The notes under the pieces were generated by a model. The model was not told the origin of the DNA, searched no databases, and was given only the letters and a program-made list of their open reading frames with translations. Positions 8,192-16,202 of a stretch of 64,000 nt of DNA are shown piece by piece. The translations under genes were made by a program, and so were the position numbers. Origin of the DNA: Psychroflexus torquis ATCC 700755 (GTDB lineage: Bacteria; Bacteroidota; Bacteroidia; Flavobacteriales; Flavobacteriaceae); assembly GCF_000153485.2 (NCBI RefSeq), contig NC_018721.1, positions 3,968,001 to 4,032,000 of the forward strand, written 5' to 3'. Positions within the stretch are counted from its first letter, which is position 1. Each line of letters starts with the position of its first letter.

Positions 8192-10624
8192 TTATTCTGT
8201 TTTTAAACTAACTACTGGATTAGCCATAGCGGCTCTAATAGCCTGGAAACTCAATGTTATTAAAGCTATTACTAAGGCTACTAATCCAGTAACTACAAAA
8301 ACCCCCCAGTGAAGATCTATTCTAAAAGCAAATTCCTGTAGCCACTTATTCATAAACCACCATGCTATAGGTGTTGCTATGACAAAGGCAAGCATCACTA
8401 GTTTTACAAAATCCGTAGATAACATTTTAACAATATTAGTTACTGAAGCTCCTAGTACTTTGCGTATGCCAATTTCTTTTGTGCGCTGTTCAGCAATGTA
8501 AGTTGCCAATCCAAACAAGCCAAGACAAGCAATAATTATTGCCAACAATGCAAAAACAAGAGCAACGGTCCCAACACGCCTCTCTTGGCGATACATATTT
8601 TCAAAAGCTTCATCTAAGAATTCATATTTAAATGGCATTCCTGGAGCAGCAGCCTTGTATTTATTCTCAATGGTAGACAGCAAACCATTAACATCAGCTG
8701 TATTAAATCTATAGGCAGTTTCCCAACTATTATTTCCTAATTTTAAACTTAATCCTCCAACATTTTCACGTAGAGATGCAAAATTAAAATTTTCAACCAC
8801 ACCAATAATCGTATAGACTTGAAGGTCACTATTCTTCTTTTCTCTATATATTTTTTTTCCAATAGGGTTTTGAAAACCAGCTAATTTAACAGCCGTCTCA
8901 TTTAATATTATAGCTGTTGAATCTGAACCAAAATCTCGAGAGAAATTCCGACCTTCACTCATTTTCATCCCTATTGTTTCCACATAAGCATAATCTACGT
9001 CCCAATACTGCATGTTAAATCCGTTAGATTCTGTCATGACAGTTTCTGTAGAAAAAATTGTGCTTGAACGCGAAGAACTAGATACTGGTAAAAATCCTGC
9101 AAACGAAGCTGATTTCACTGCCGTCAGTTGTTCAATCTCATTTTTCAGAGATTGTCTGGTTTCACGTGATAATCCCGAATTGTTGACCACTAACACTTGT
9201 TCTTTATTGAACCCTAAATTTGCAGATTGAATGTGGTTTATTTGTTTATAAATGACTGTTGTACCAACAATTAAAATGATGGATGTTGCAAATTGAAACA
9301 CCACTAAAAAATTACGTAGGGTATTTCTTTTATGCCCTGTTGATAATGTCCCTTTTAATACTTTAATGGGCTTAAATGAAGACAAGAAGAATGCTGGATA
9401 TGCACCTGCTAATCCACCAACTATAAATGGAAGCAAAAAGATGAATATTATAAATTTTGGGCTTAATAAAGAAGACATCAACATTTCTTTTCCTGAAATG
9501 CCATTAAACCATCCTAAAGAAAGCCATACAAACAACAAACCCACAAAAAGCGCTAAAAAGGCAATTAAGGTTGACTCGGTTAAGAACTGTCCAATTAGAG
9601 CTTTCTTTTTAGAACCTAAAACTTTACGAATACCTACTTCTTTTGCTCTACCTGAAGATTTTGCAGTCGTAAGATTCATGAAATTGATGCAAGCAATTAA
9701 TAATATAAATAATGCAGCAGCAGAAAAAATATAAACATATTGGATATTACCATTTGCACTTAATTCGACTCCTCTTGAAGAATGTAAATGTATATCTGTG
9801 AGTGGCATTAAAGCATATTCTATTTTATTTCCATTTGCCTCAAACTCCTCCATACTTTTAATTTGCATGAATTCCGCTGCTTGTGGCAGCAAGTACTTCT
9901 CAATAACTTCTTTAAAGTTTTTATTGAATATTTTATAATCTGTTCCTTCTTTTAAGAGCACATACGTATGAAAGTTAGCACTTAAATAATTACCAAAATT
10001 ATAATCGACATTGGCCATGGAGAAGAAAAAATCAAAATTGAAATGTGAATTTTTTGGTAGGTCTTCTATAACAGCGGTTACTTTATATAATGTTTTGTTA
10101 TCATCACCGGTCTCTAGCATTTCACCCATAGCAAGTTCTGCGCTCCCAAAATAACGTTTCGCTGCAATTTCTGTTATAACTACGGTGTTGGGTGCCTTAA
10201 GTGCCGTTCTCGTATCGCCTATTATTGGCGGTAATGTAAAGACATTAAACAAAGTAGAATCGGCATGTACTACTTTTGATTCGTTAATATATTCATTTCC
10301 ATTTTTAATTAACTTAGATCCTTGAGAAGCATAAAGTCTCACATAGTCTTCAACTTCTGGATAATCGCTCTTTAGCGTTTCTCCCATAGGATCTGAACTC
10401 ACAGCCATACTCATTTCTGCACCTGCAAAAATGAAATCCGAATTTACTCGGTAAATGCGATCTGCCTTCTCATGATAGCGATCATAACTTAATTCATCTA
10501 TCACGAACATGGAAATCATAATAAAGCAACCAATCCCTAAGGATAAGCCAATAATATTAATGGCTGTAAAACCTTTATTCTTTAAAAGGTTTCTCCATGC
10601 TATTTTAAAATAATTCTTAATCAT
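8192..10624 (-). CDS. MacB/FtsX-type ABC permease, 810 aa (array member 4)
   Basis: It has the eight-TM double-half architecture. The N-terminus MIKNYFKIAWRNLLKNKGFT leads into TM1. The ELSYDRYHEKADRIYRV segment after TM1 and the block LLIACINFMNLTTAKSSGRA with VGIRKVLGSKKKAL place it close to the IS-interrupted permease at 18679-23299. The second half has the IGIRKVLGASVTNI motif and the tail NPVVSLKTE. The gene follows an N-terminal stub of another permease (10633-10791), which lies between it and the 10803-13244 gene. It has no upstream copy of the sigma-54-like box, so it is probably transcribed from the promoter before 13244. Substrate unknown. Confidence 0.9.
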   Translation of the reverse strand: MIKNYFKIAWRNLLKNKGFTAINIIGLSLGIGCFIMISMFVIDELSYDRYHEKADRIYRVNSDFIFAGAEMSMAVSSDPMGETLKSDYPEVEDYVRLYASQGSKLIKNGNEYINESKVVHADSTLFNVFTLPPIIGDTRTALKAPNTVVITEIAAKRYFGSAELAMGEMLETGDDNKTLYKVTAVIEDLPKNSHFNFDFFFSMANVDYNFGNYLSANFHTYVLLKEGTDYKIFNKNFKEVIEKYLLPQAAEFMQIKSMEEFEANGNKIEYALMPLTDIHLHSSRGVELSANGNIQYVYIFSAAALFILLIACINFMNLTTAKSSGRAKEVGIRKVLGSKKKALIGQFLTESTLIAFLALFVGLLFVWLSLGWFNGISGKEMLMSSLLSPKFIIFIFLLPFIVGGLAGAYPAFFLSSFKPIKVLKGTLSTGHKRNTLRNFLVVFQFATSIILIVGTTVIYKQINHIQSANLGFNKEQVLVVNNSGLSRETRQSLKNEIEQLTAVKSASFAGFLPVSSSSRSSTIFSTETVMTESNGFNMQYWDVDYAYVETIGMKMSEGRNFSRDFGSDSTAIILNETAVKLAGFQNPIGKKIYREKKNSDLQVYTIIGVVENFNFASLRENVGGLSLKLGNNSWETAYRFNTADVNGLLSTIENKYKAAAPGMPFKYEFLDEAFENMYRQERRVGTVALVFALLAIIIACLGLFGLATYIAEQRTKEIGIRKVLGASVTNIVKMLSTDFVKLVMLAFVIATPIAWWFMNKWLQEFAFRIDLHWGVFVVTGLVALVIALITLSFQAIRAAMANPVVSLKTE

Positions 10625-10632
10625 GATTTCTA

Positions 10633-10791
10633 TTTTTTAAAAGTTGAATTAAAACTCACCTCATCTTCAAACTAAAGAAAAATTAAGCTAGCGCAAGTAA
10701 TGTCTTTGGCTAAGCCAAATATGTTTAAGAAGTTATAGCCTTTATGCTTTAATAAAGTCCTGAATGCTCTTTTTATATAATTACGTATCAT
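10633..10791 (-). pseudogene. N-terminal stub of a lost FtsX permease gene
   Basis: From an ATG at 10791 the minus strand translates as MIRNYIKRAFRTLLKHKGYN, then FLNIFGLAKDITCASLIFL, a stop, then FEDEVSFNSTFKK. This is clearly the first ~53 residues of a permease like those at 2765 and 5475 (TM1 and the VEDEVSFN block). A TAG replaces the conserved Trp, and the coding sequence then ends abruptly just before the start of the 8192-10624 gene. The rest of the gene was evidently lost by deletion, which joined its first 50 codons to the upstream region of its neighbour. It shows that the array once held at least one more permease. Confidence 0.8.
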
Positions 10792-10802
10792 AATAGTGTT
10801 AC

Positions 10803-13244
10803 CTATTCAGTTTTTAAACTATGAACCGGATTTTTTAAAGCAGTTGAAACTGTTCTAGCACTCATTATTGCAACAGCTATAATTACCATTCCTAAGCCGC
10901 TAAGTACAAAAATCCACCAACTCAAGTTCGTTTGAAATGCAAAATCCTCAAGCCAACTGTTAAGCCCTATATAGGCCAATGGTGCTGCAATAATAAAAGC
11001 AATACCAACTAACAACACAAACTCCCTGCATAGCAACACATTAAGCTGTGATAATGTAGCGCCTAAAACTTTACGAATACCAATTTCTTTTGTTCTCCGC
11101 TCTGTTGTAAAAATCACTAAACCTAAAAGCCCAAGACAACTTATTAATACAGATAAACCCATCGCCCAATTAAGCAATTTAGATAGACTTTTTTCTTGTT
11201 TGTAAAATTTCTCAACAGTTTCATCCATAAAATTCACTTTGAAATCAGCTTCAGGATAAATTGACTTATAAGCAGTTTCAATTTTAGAAATTGTTTTTGA
11301 CATACTAACTTCTTCATTATTTGCCAAAGTAAAATGCATTACTCCAAATCTTGTACCTCCCCAATTTCCAATTAAAGCAAGAGGATTAATTGGATCCTTT
11401 AATGAACGTTGATTAAAATTCTTAACTACACCAACAATTGGAAATGTTTCATCTTCCCTTTTTATTTGTATTCCAAGAGCATCGCTAGGGGCTTTAAAAC
11501 CAAGAATATTAAGATAGGTCTCATTGATAATAATTTCTTGGAGAGAGTCATTTAATGTTGCTCTCCCACCTAATAACTCAATACCATAAAGATCGATATA
11601 ATCTTTAGTGCCTCTAAGTAACTGTAAAGGTGTTTGAAGCTCAGTACCATCTTCTTTAATATATGTAACGAGAGTCCTATTTTCACTAAATGAAGCTGGA
11701 GTAGACCCTCCTCTTGCAAGTTTGGATATTTCAGGATATTTTTTAAGCTCTTGCTCAAACCTCGCTTGCTTTTCTTCTGTATTATTATACCATGGTGTCC
11801 GAACATTAGCAATAGCATCCGTTTTAAAGCCCATATCTTTATTCATCATAAAATTAATTTGCTTAGCAACTAAAATGGTTGAAATGATAAAAACTTGTGC
11901 AATTGAAAACTGAAAAACGGTTAGGAAGCGACGTAATGCTGGCTTACCTGCTTTATTAACTACCTGATTTTTAAGTACTGAAATTGGCTTATACTGTGTT
12001 AGTACTAATGCAGGATAAATTCCTGATAAAAAGGTTACCAATGCAATTAGAACTAGGGCAAAACCAATTATTAGTGGGTCTTTAAACAGTGAAAACTCTA
12101 ACCCTTTTGGTGTGAAATCAGAAAATACGTGAAGTAACCAGTATGCAAACACCACAGAAATAAGTGCAGAAGCAATAGTTAGTAATAGGGTTTCACCCAT
12201 AAATTGAAAAACAAGTTGCTTTTTAGAACTTCCAAGTGTTTTGCGTATTCCTATTTCTTTAGCACGTTGATTGGCTTGGGCTGTATTGAAGTTTATAAAA
12301 TTAATTACACCTAATAAGAGTAAAAATAATGCGATTAGTCCTAGTCCAACCATTACCGATTTATCTGCAGGTTCCTCACTAAAATTGAAAAGCCCAACTT
12401 CTGTATTAAAATGCAAGTCTCTAAGTGGCTGAAGATTGAAACTTTGACTCATATTATATTTTATTGCCCAATCAGATCTATGTTCAACAGCCAAGGCATC
12501 CATTTTCTCTTTAATAACAGAATTTGCTGAAGGGTTTATCACCTTAACAAATAATTGACTACTAGAACTTGTGTTATCCCATTGTGGGTCAAAAATATAA
12601 CCATTAGAACTCGTCTTTTTGGCCGTTTCTAATGATAAAAATTCCTCGAATATTAAATCAGAACGCTCCTCAAAACTGGCTACAATACCTGAAACCGTAG
12701 TTTGTATAGAATCGTTATATACTAAAGTCTGACCAATTACCTTATCAGGTTGTAATGATGGAAAGTATTTTTGAGCTCTTTTATTAGTCAATACCACTTG
12801 GTTTGGGGCATTTAAAGCAATTTCTGAATTTCCAGCCAACCAATTATAATTAAATATTTGAAAATATTCTGAATCAGTGAAAATTACATAATCGGGATTT
12901 TTAAAAGTTTTCTTTGTAGCCTCTTCCTTTACTTTTTGAAGATTCGCAACATGAATTCCACTTGAAAATTCTACAGCACTAATATTGTTTTTCACCTCAT
13001 TTATATAGGGCATCGGAATTCCACCGTTAGTTCCTTCAGAATCGTTAGTAGTAAAAGTAGAGGTCACTCTATAAATAAGTTCACTATCTGGATGAAATTT
13101 ATCAAATGTAAGGTCATAATACACCATGAGTCCAATGACGAAGGATGCACTAAAACCTATAGCTAAACTGATGATGTTTATTGTCGAAAACAATTTGTGT
13201 TTCCAAAGATTTCTCCATGCTATTTTAAAATAATTCTTAATCAT
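10803..13244 (-). CDS. MacB/FtsX-type ABC permease, 813 aa (array member 5)
   Basis: Together with the 13482-15929 protein it forms a distinct pair in the array. Both have the GFSASFVIGL or GLSASFVIGL TM1 block followed by YYD-TFD-FH. Both have the LLLLG-INFIN-NTAQA segment before EIGIRKTLGSSKKQL, and a C-terminal half with TKEIGIRKVLGATLSQLNVL and a Cys-containing LLCREF. The tail is NPVHSLKTE. The two periplasmic cores (~45-290 and ~470-680) are about 20 residues longer than in members 2 and 3. The upstream region has the box at 13334-13351 and a near-perfect dyad at 13399-13444, so it likely starts its own transcript. The 178-bp gap to the 8192-10624 gene holds the permease stub. Substrate unknown. 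Confidence 0.9.
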   Translation of the reverse strand: MIKNYFKIAWRNLWKHKLFSTINIISLAIGFSASFVIGLMVYYDLTFDKFHPDSELIYRVTSTFTTNDSEGTNGGIPMPYINEVKNNISAVEFSSGIHVANLQKVKEEATKKTFKNPDYVIFTDSEYFQIFNYNWLAGNSEIALNAPNQVVLTNKRAQKYFPSLQPDKVIGQTLVYNDSIQTTVSGIVASFEERSDLIFEEFLSLETAKKTSSNGYIFDPQWDNTSSSSQLFVKVINPSANSVIKEKMDALAVEHRSDWAIKYNMSQSFNLQPLRDLHFNTEVGLFNFSEEPADKSVMVGLGLIALFLLLLGVINFINFNTAQANQRAKEIGIRKTLGSSKKQLVFQFMGETLLLTIASALISVVFAYWLLHVFSDFTPKGLEFSLFKDPLIIGFALVLIALVTFLSGIYPALVLTQYKPISVLKNQVVNKAGKPALRRFLTVFQFSIAQVFIISTILVAKQINFMMNKDMGFKTDAIANVRTPWYNNTEEKQARFEQELKKYPEISKLARGGSTPASFSENRTLVTYIKEDGTELQTPLQLLRGTKDYIDLYGIELLGGRATLNDSLQEIIINETYLNILGFKAPSDALGIQIKREDETFPIVGVVKNFNQRSLKDPINPLALIGNWGGTRFGVMHFTLANNEEVSMSKTISKIETAYKSIYPEADFKVNFMDETVEKFYKQEKSLSKLLNWAMGLSVLISCLGLLGLVIFTTERRTKEIGIRKVLGATLSQLNVLLCREFVLLVGIAFIIAAPLAYIGLNSWLEDFAFQTNLSWWIFVLSGLGMVIIAVAIMSARTVSTALKNPVHSLKTE

Positions 13245-13333
13245 GATTTCTATTTTTGACCAGAGGGTTAATCATTCTGAGTGCTAAAAATTAAAGACAC
13301 TATAAACTCTCTAAATTCTCATACTTATTATAT

Positions 13334-13351
13334 GGTGAAGATAATGCCAAA
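13334..13351 (-). promoter_or_regulatory. Putative sigma-54-like -24/-12 promoter box
   Basis: The minus strand reads TTTGGCATTATCTTCACC, one base different from the 5187 copy inside the spacer. It lies ~90 bp before the ATG at 13244. The surrounding DNA is otherwise diverged from the 5187 and 7903 regions, so conservation of the box is more informative here. Confidence 0.5.
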
Positions 13352-13398
13352 CACCTAACTAGCTATAAGCTAGGTTAATGAAATTATTTCTTATAATA

Positions 13399-13444
13399 AA
13401 AGTGTTCGATTTTGATACACTAATTGTTCATATCCGAACACTTT
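13399..13444. promoter_or_regulatory. Paired dyad, putative activator-binding site
   Basis: Perfect 10-bp inverted arms AAAGTGTTCG and CGAACACTTT bound a 46-bp element. Inside, TGTTC-N6-GATACA and TGTTC-N6-GAACA form two tandem dyads, with the second perfect. It lies 48 bp upstream of the box at 13334-13351. This is the cleanest copy of the motif in the window. Confidence 0.55.
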
Positions 13445-13481
13445 AAAAGGGGAATGACTACACTATAGGTTTCTGATTGAT

Positions 13482-15929
13482 TTACTCTGAACGCAATGAA
13501 TTCACTGGATTTGCATTTGCCGCTTGTAAAGTCTTTACACTAATTACTATTAACGCAAAGAAAATCATAGCACTTCCACTTGCTAAAAACACCCAAAAAC
13601 TGATACTTGTTTTGTTTGCGAAATCTTGTAACCAATTATTGATGCCATAGTAAGCAATTGGTGATGCTATGATAAAAGCTATAGCGACTAGAATTAAAAA
13701 TTCTTTACACAATAAGGTGTTAATTTGTAATAACGAAGCGCCCAAAACTTTACGAACACCTATTTCTTTGACACGTCTATTGGTGGTGTAAATCACGAGA
13801 CCTAATAAGCCGAGACAACTGATTAGAATTGATAAGCCAGTTGCCCAATTCAAAAGTTTTGAAATTTTTTGTTCACGATTATAAAATTTTTCGATGGTCT
13901 CATCTAAGAACTCCACTCTATAATCATCTACTTCTGTATAAACCGATTTGTAGGTGTCTTCAATTTTTGTGAGGATGCCTTTTAACTCTTTTGACGATTC
14001 ATTTTGAAATGCCATATGAATCGCTTGAAACTGACTCCACTCTGGTCGGTACCAATCACCCGTTAATGCCATTGGTTTTATCTCAGAGCTTAAGGAACGT
14101 TGATGAAAATCTGCCATAACTCCAACAACAGGAACAGCATCGCCATCCAATTGGACTATTTTCCCAATGGCTTCATCAGGACTTGTAAACCCAAGATTTT
14201 TTAGGCAGGTTTCATTAATAACCAATTCCTTAATCGTATTATTTCTTATGGTTCTTCCAGCTATAATGTCTAATTCAAATAATTCTGAATAGTTGGTGTC
14301 CCCAAAAATGAATTGTAATTCTGATTTCATTTCAGTCTTGCCATTAGTATAACTCACGTTTGTACTATTAGTTGATGTTGATGCTGGAGGCCGACCTCCT
14401 AAACTGACACTTTTTATTTCGGGTAGAGCTCCTATTTTTTCAGCAAAAAGTTCTTTTTTTGATAATTCACTTTCACCTCTTGGACTATATACAGATACGA
14501 TGGCATCAGTTTTAAAACCCATGTCCTTACTGAGTAAATAATTGATCTGTTTGCCAACAAGTAAGGTGGCGATAATAAAAACTTGGGCGATTGTAAACTG
14601 AAAAACCGTCAAGAATTTTCTGAGTTTTAGCTTCTTTCCTCCAGTCCCTAAATGATTTTTTAAAACAGATACAGTATTAAACTTAGATAATATTAAGGCT
14701 GGATAAAAGCCTGAAAGAAAGGTAATAACTAACAATAAGATAATGATTCCACCAATAACATAGGGTGATTTAAATAGTTCCAAACTCAATCCAAATGGAA
14801 CAAAATCAGAAAATATATTTAGCAAAAATTTAGAAAGTAACAAGGATAACAAGGCTGATACCATCACTAGTAAAAAGGTTTCACCCATAAATTGCCCAAT
14901 AAGTTGTTTTCTGGAACTTCCTAAAGTTTTACGTATACCAATTTCTTTAGCACGTTGAGAGGCTTGAGCTGTGTTGAGATTAATAAAGTTAATGCAACCT
15001 AAGAGAAGTAAGAATAATGCAACTAGCGCTAGGTTAGTCAGTAAGGATTTACTGGCTTGGCCTTTACTCCAGTCATAAATTCCATAATTTTCATTAAAAT
15101 GAATATCATGAAGCGGCTGAAGACTAAACTGTTGTTCTTCTCCATATTTTTTTGATTCTTCATCTTGATGTTCACTTGCTAGCACATCAAATCGACTTTG
15201 AATGGCTGCTAAATCTGCCTGTTCACTTACTTTGACATAAAGCTGTGAGTTGGAATTTGTATTATTCCAGTTTTTCTCTAGAAATTGCTCTCTTAAGCGG
15301 GTTTGAAGTAGGGTAGGACTAGAGATAAACTCTTCAAAAATAAAGTCGGTTCGACCTTCTAAATTTTCAACAATACCAGAAACAGTTATATGTAAAGAGT
15401 CGTTATAAACTAACGTTTTTCCTATAATGTCGGTTGGGCTAGTATTTGGAAAATAATCTCTAGCTCGCTTTTTCGTTAAGATGACTTTATTTGGACTTTC
15501 TAACGCATCTGCGTTACCACCAGCTAAAAATTTATACTTGAAGATGTCGAAGTAATGGGCATCTGTAAATATCACAAAGTCGGGCCATTTAAATTCAGAA
15601 CCAATCACTCTATTTTCTACTTTAGAAGGTCTTTCGATATAAAAACCACTAAGCGTTTCGAAATTTGAATTCTCTTTTATAGCATCTTCAAGCGCAAGTG
15701 TCATTCCAGAATTGTAAAACTTTCCTTCAGGGCTACTAAAATTAGATACCACTCTGTAAATTCGATCCCCGTCTTTATGAAAGTCATCAAATGTAGTATC
15801 GTAATAAATCAATAAACCAATGACGAATGAAGCACTTAAACCAATTGTGAGACCAATAATATTGATGAGCGAAAACACCTTGTGCTTCATGAGGTTCCGC
15901 CACGCTATTTTGAAATAATTTAAGATCAT
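13482..15929 (-). CDS. MacB/FtsX-type ABC permease, 815 aa (array member 6)
   Basis: It is the sister of the 10803-13244 permease and the longest intact array member. MILNYFKIAWRNLMKHKVFS is followed by TM1 (GLTIGLSASFVIGLLIYYD), the half-1 motif EIGIRKTLGSSRKQLIGQF, TM5 within LRKFLTVFQFTIAQVFIIAT, the half-2 motif VKEIGVRKVLGASLLQIN and the tail NPVNSLRSE. TM5 carries Gln-Val in place of the small residues found in other members, as does its sister. The downstream 237 bp hold the promoter signature for the next gene. The upstream 273-bp spacer is of the family shared with other junctions. Substrate unknown. Confidence 0.9.
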   Translation of the reverse strand: MILNYFKIAWRNLMKHKVFSLINIIGLTIGLSASFVIGLLIYYDTTFDDFHKDGDRIYRVVSNFSSPEGKFYNSGMTLALEDAIKENSNFETLSGFYIERPSKVENRVIGSEFKWPDFVIFTDAHYFDIFKYKFLAGGNADALESPNKVILTKKRARDYFPNTSPTDIIGKTLVYNDSLHITVSGIVENLEGRTDFIFEEFISSPTLLQTRLREQFLEKNWNNTNSNSQLYVKVSEQADLAAIQSRFDVLASEHQDEESKKYGEEQQFSLQPLHDIHFNENYGIYDWSKGQASKSLLTNLALVALFLLLLGCINFINLNTAQASQRAKEIGIRKTLGSSRKQLIGQFMGETFLLVMVSALLSLLLSKFLLNIFSDFVPFGLSLELFKSPYVIGGIIILLLVITFLSGFYPALILSKFNTVSVLKNHLGTGGKKLKLRKFLTVFQFTIAQVFIIATLLVGKQINYLLSKDMGFKTDAIVSVYSPRGESELSKKELFAEKIGALPEIKSVSLGGRPPASTSTNSTNVSYTNGKTEMKSELQFIFGDTNYSELFELDIIAGRTIRNNTIKELVINETCLKNLGFTSPDEAIGKIVQLDGDAVPVVGVMADFHQRSLSSEIKPMALTGDWYRPEWSQFQAIHMAFQNESSKELKGILTKIEDTYKSVYTEVDDYRVEFLDETIEKFYNREQKISKLLNWATGLSILISCLGLLGLVIYTTNRRVKEIGVRKVLGASLLQINTLLCKEFLILVAIAFIIASPIAYYGINNWLQDFANKTSISFWVFLASGSAMIFFALIVISVKTLQAANANPVNSLRSE

Positions 15930-16202
15930 GATTGTTAGTTATTATTAGTTGCTTTATTCAAAAAAATTCTCGCAAATCTACCTATCGGCAGACAGGGTCG
16001 CAAAGGTTTTTATCTATGCTATTTTAAAGTAAAATTATTCACTACTTAGATATAGCTTCTCTTCTTCTTAGTCTTTTTTATTAATTCGTAATTCTATTCT
16101 ATTTTTTCACTCACCACTCACCACTATTTTCTTACCTCTATATTCGATATTCTAACTTCTGTACTCGATGTTCTCACCACTCACTACTGTCTAATACTCG
16201 TT
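15930..16202. repeat. Array spacer repeat (copy between members 6 and 7)
   Basis: This non-coding spacer is built from modules seen at other permease junctions (23300-23413 with 25162-25251, 27693-27858, 30241-30433). Next to the start codon it has TTAGTTATTATTAGTT. It then has a CGCAAA-rich stretch (CTCGCAAATCTACCTATCGG), then CACTACTTA and CTTCTTCTTAGTCTTTTTT, and finally short CACCACTCA and TATTCGATATTC microsatellite units like those at 36611-37240. No gene and no sigma-54-like box are visible. Confidence 0.7.

Noticed and set aside
9366-9734. A 122-codon plus-strand frame antisense to the 8192-10624 permease
   Set aside because: It is a shadow frame of a strongly conserved membrane segment on the other strand, with no promoter or homology.
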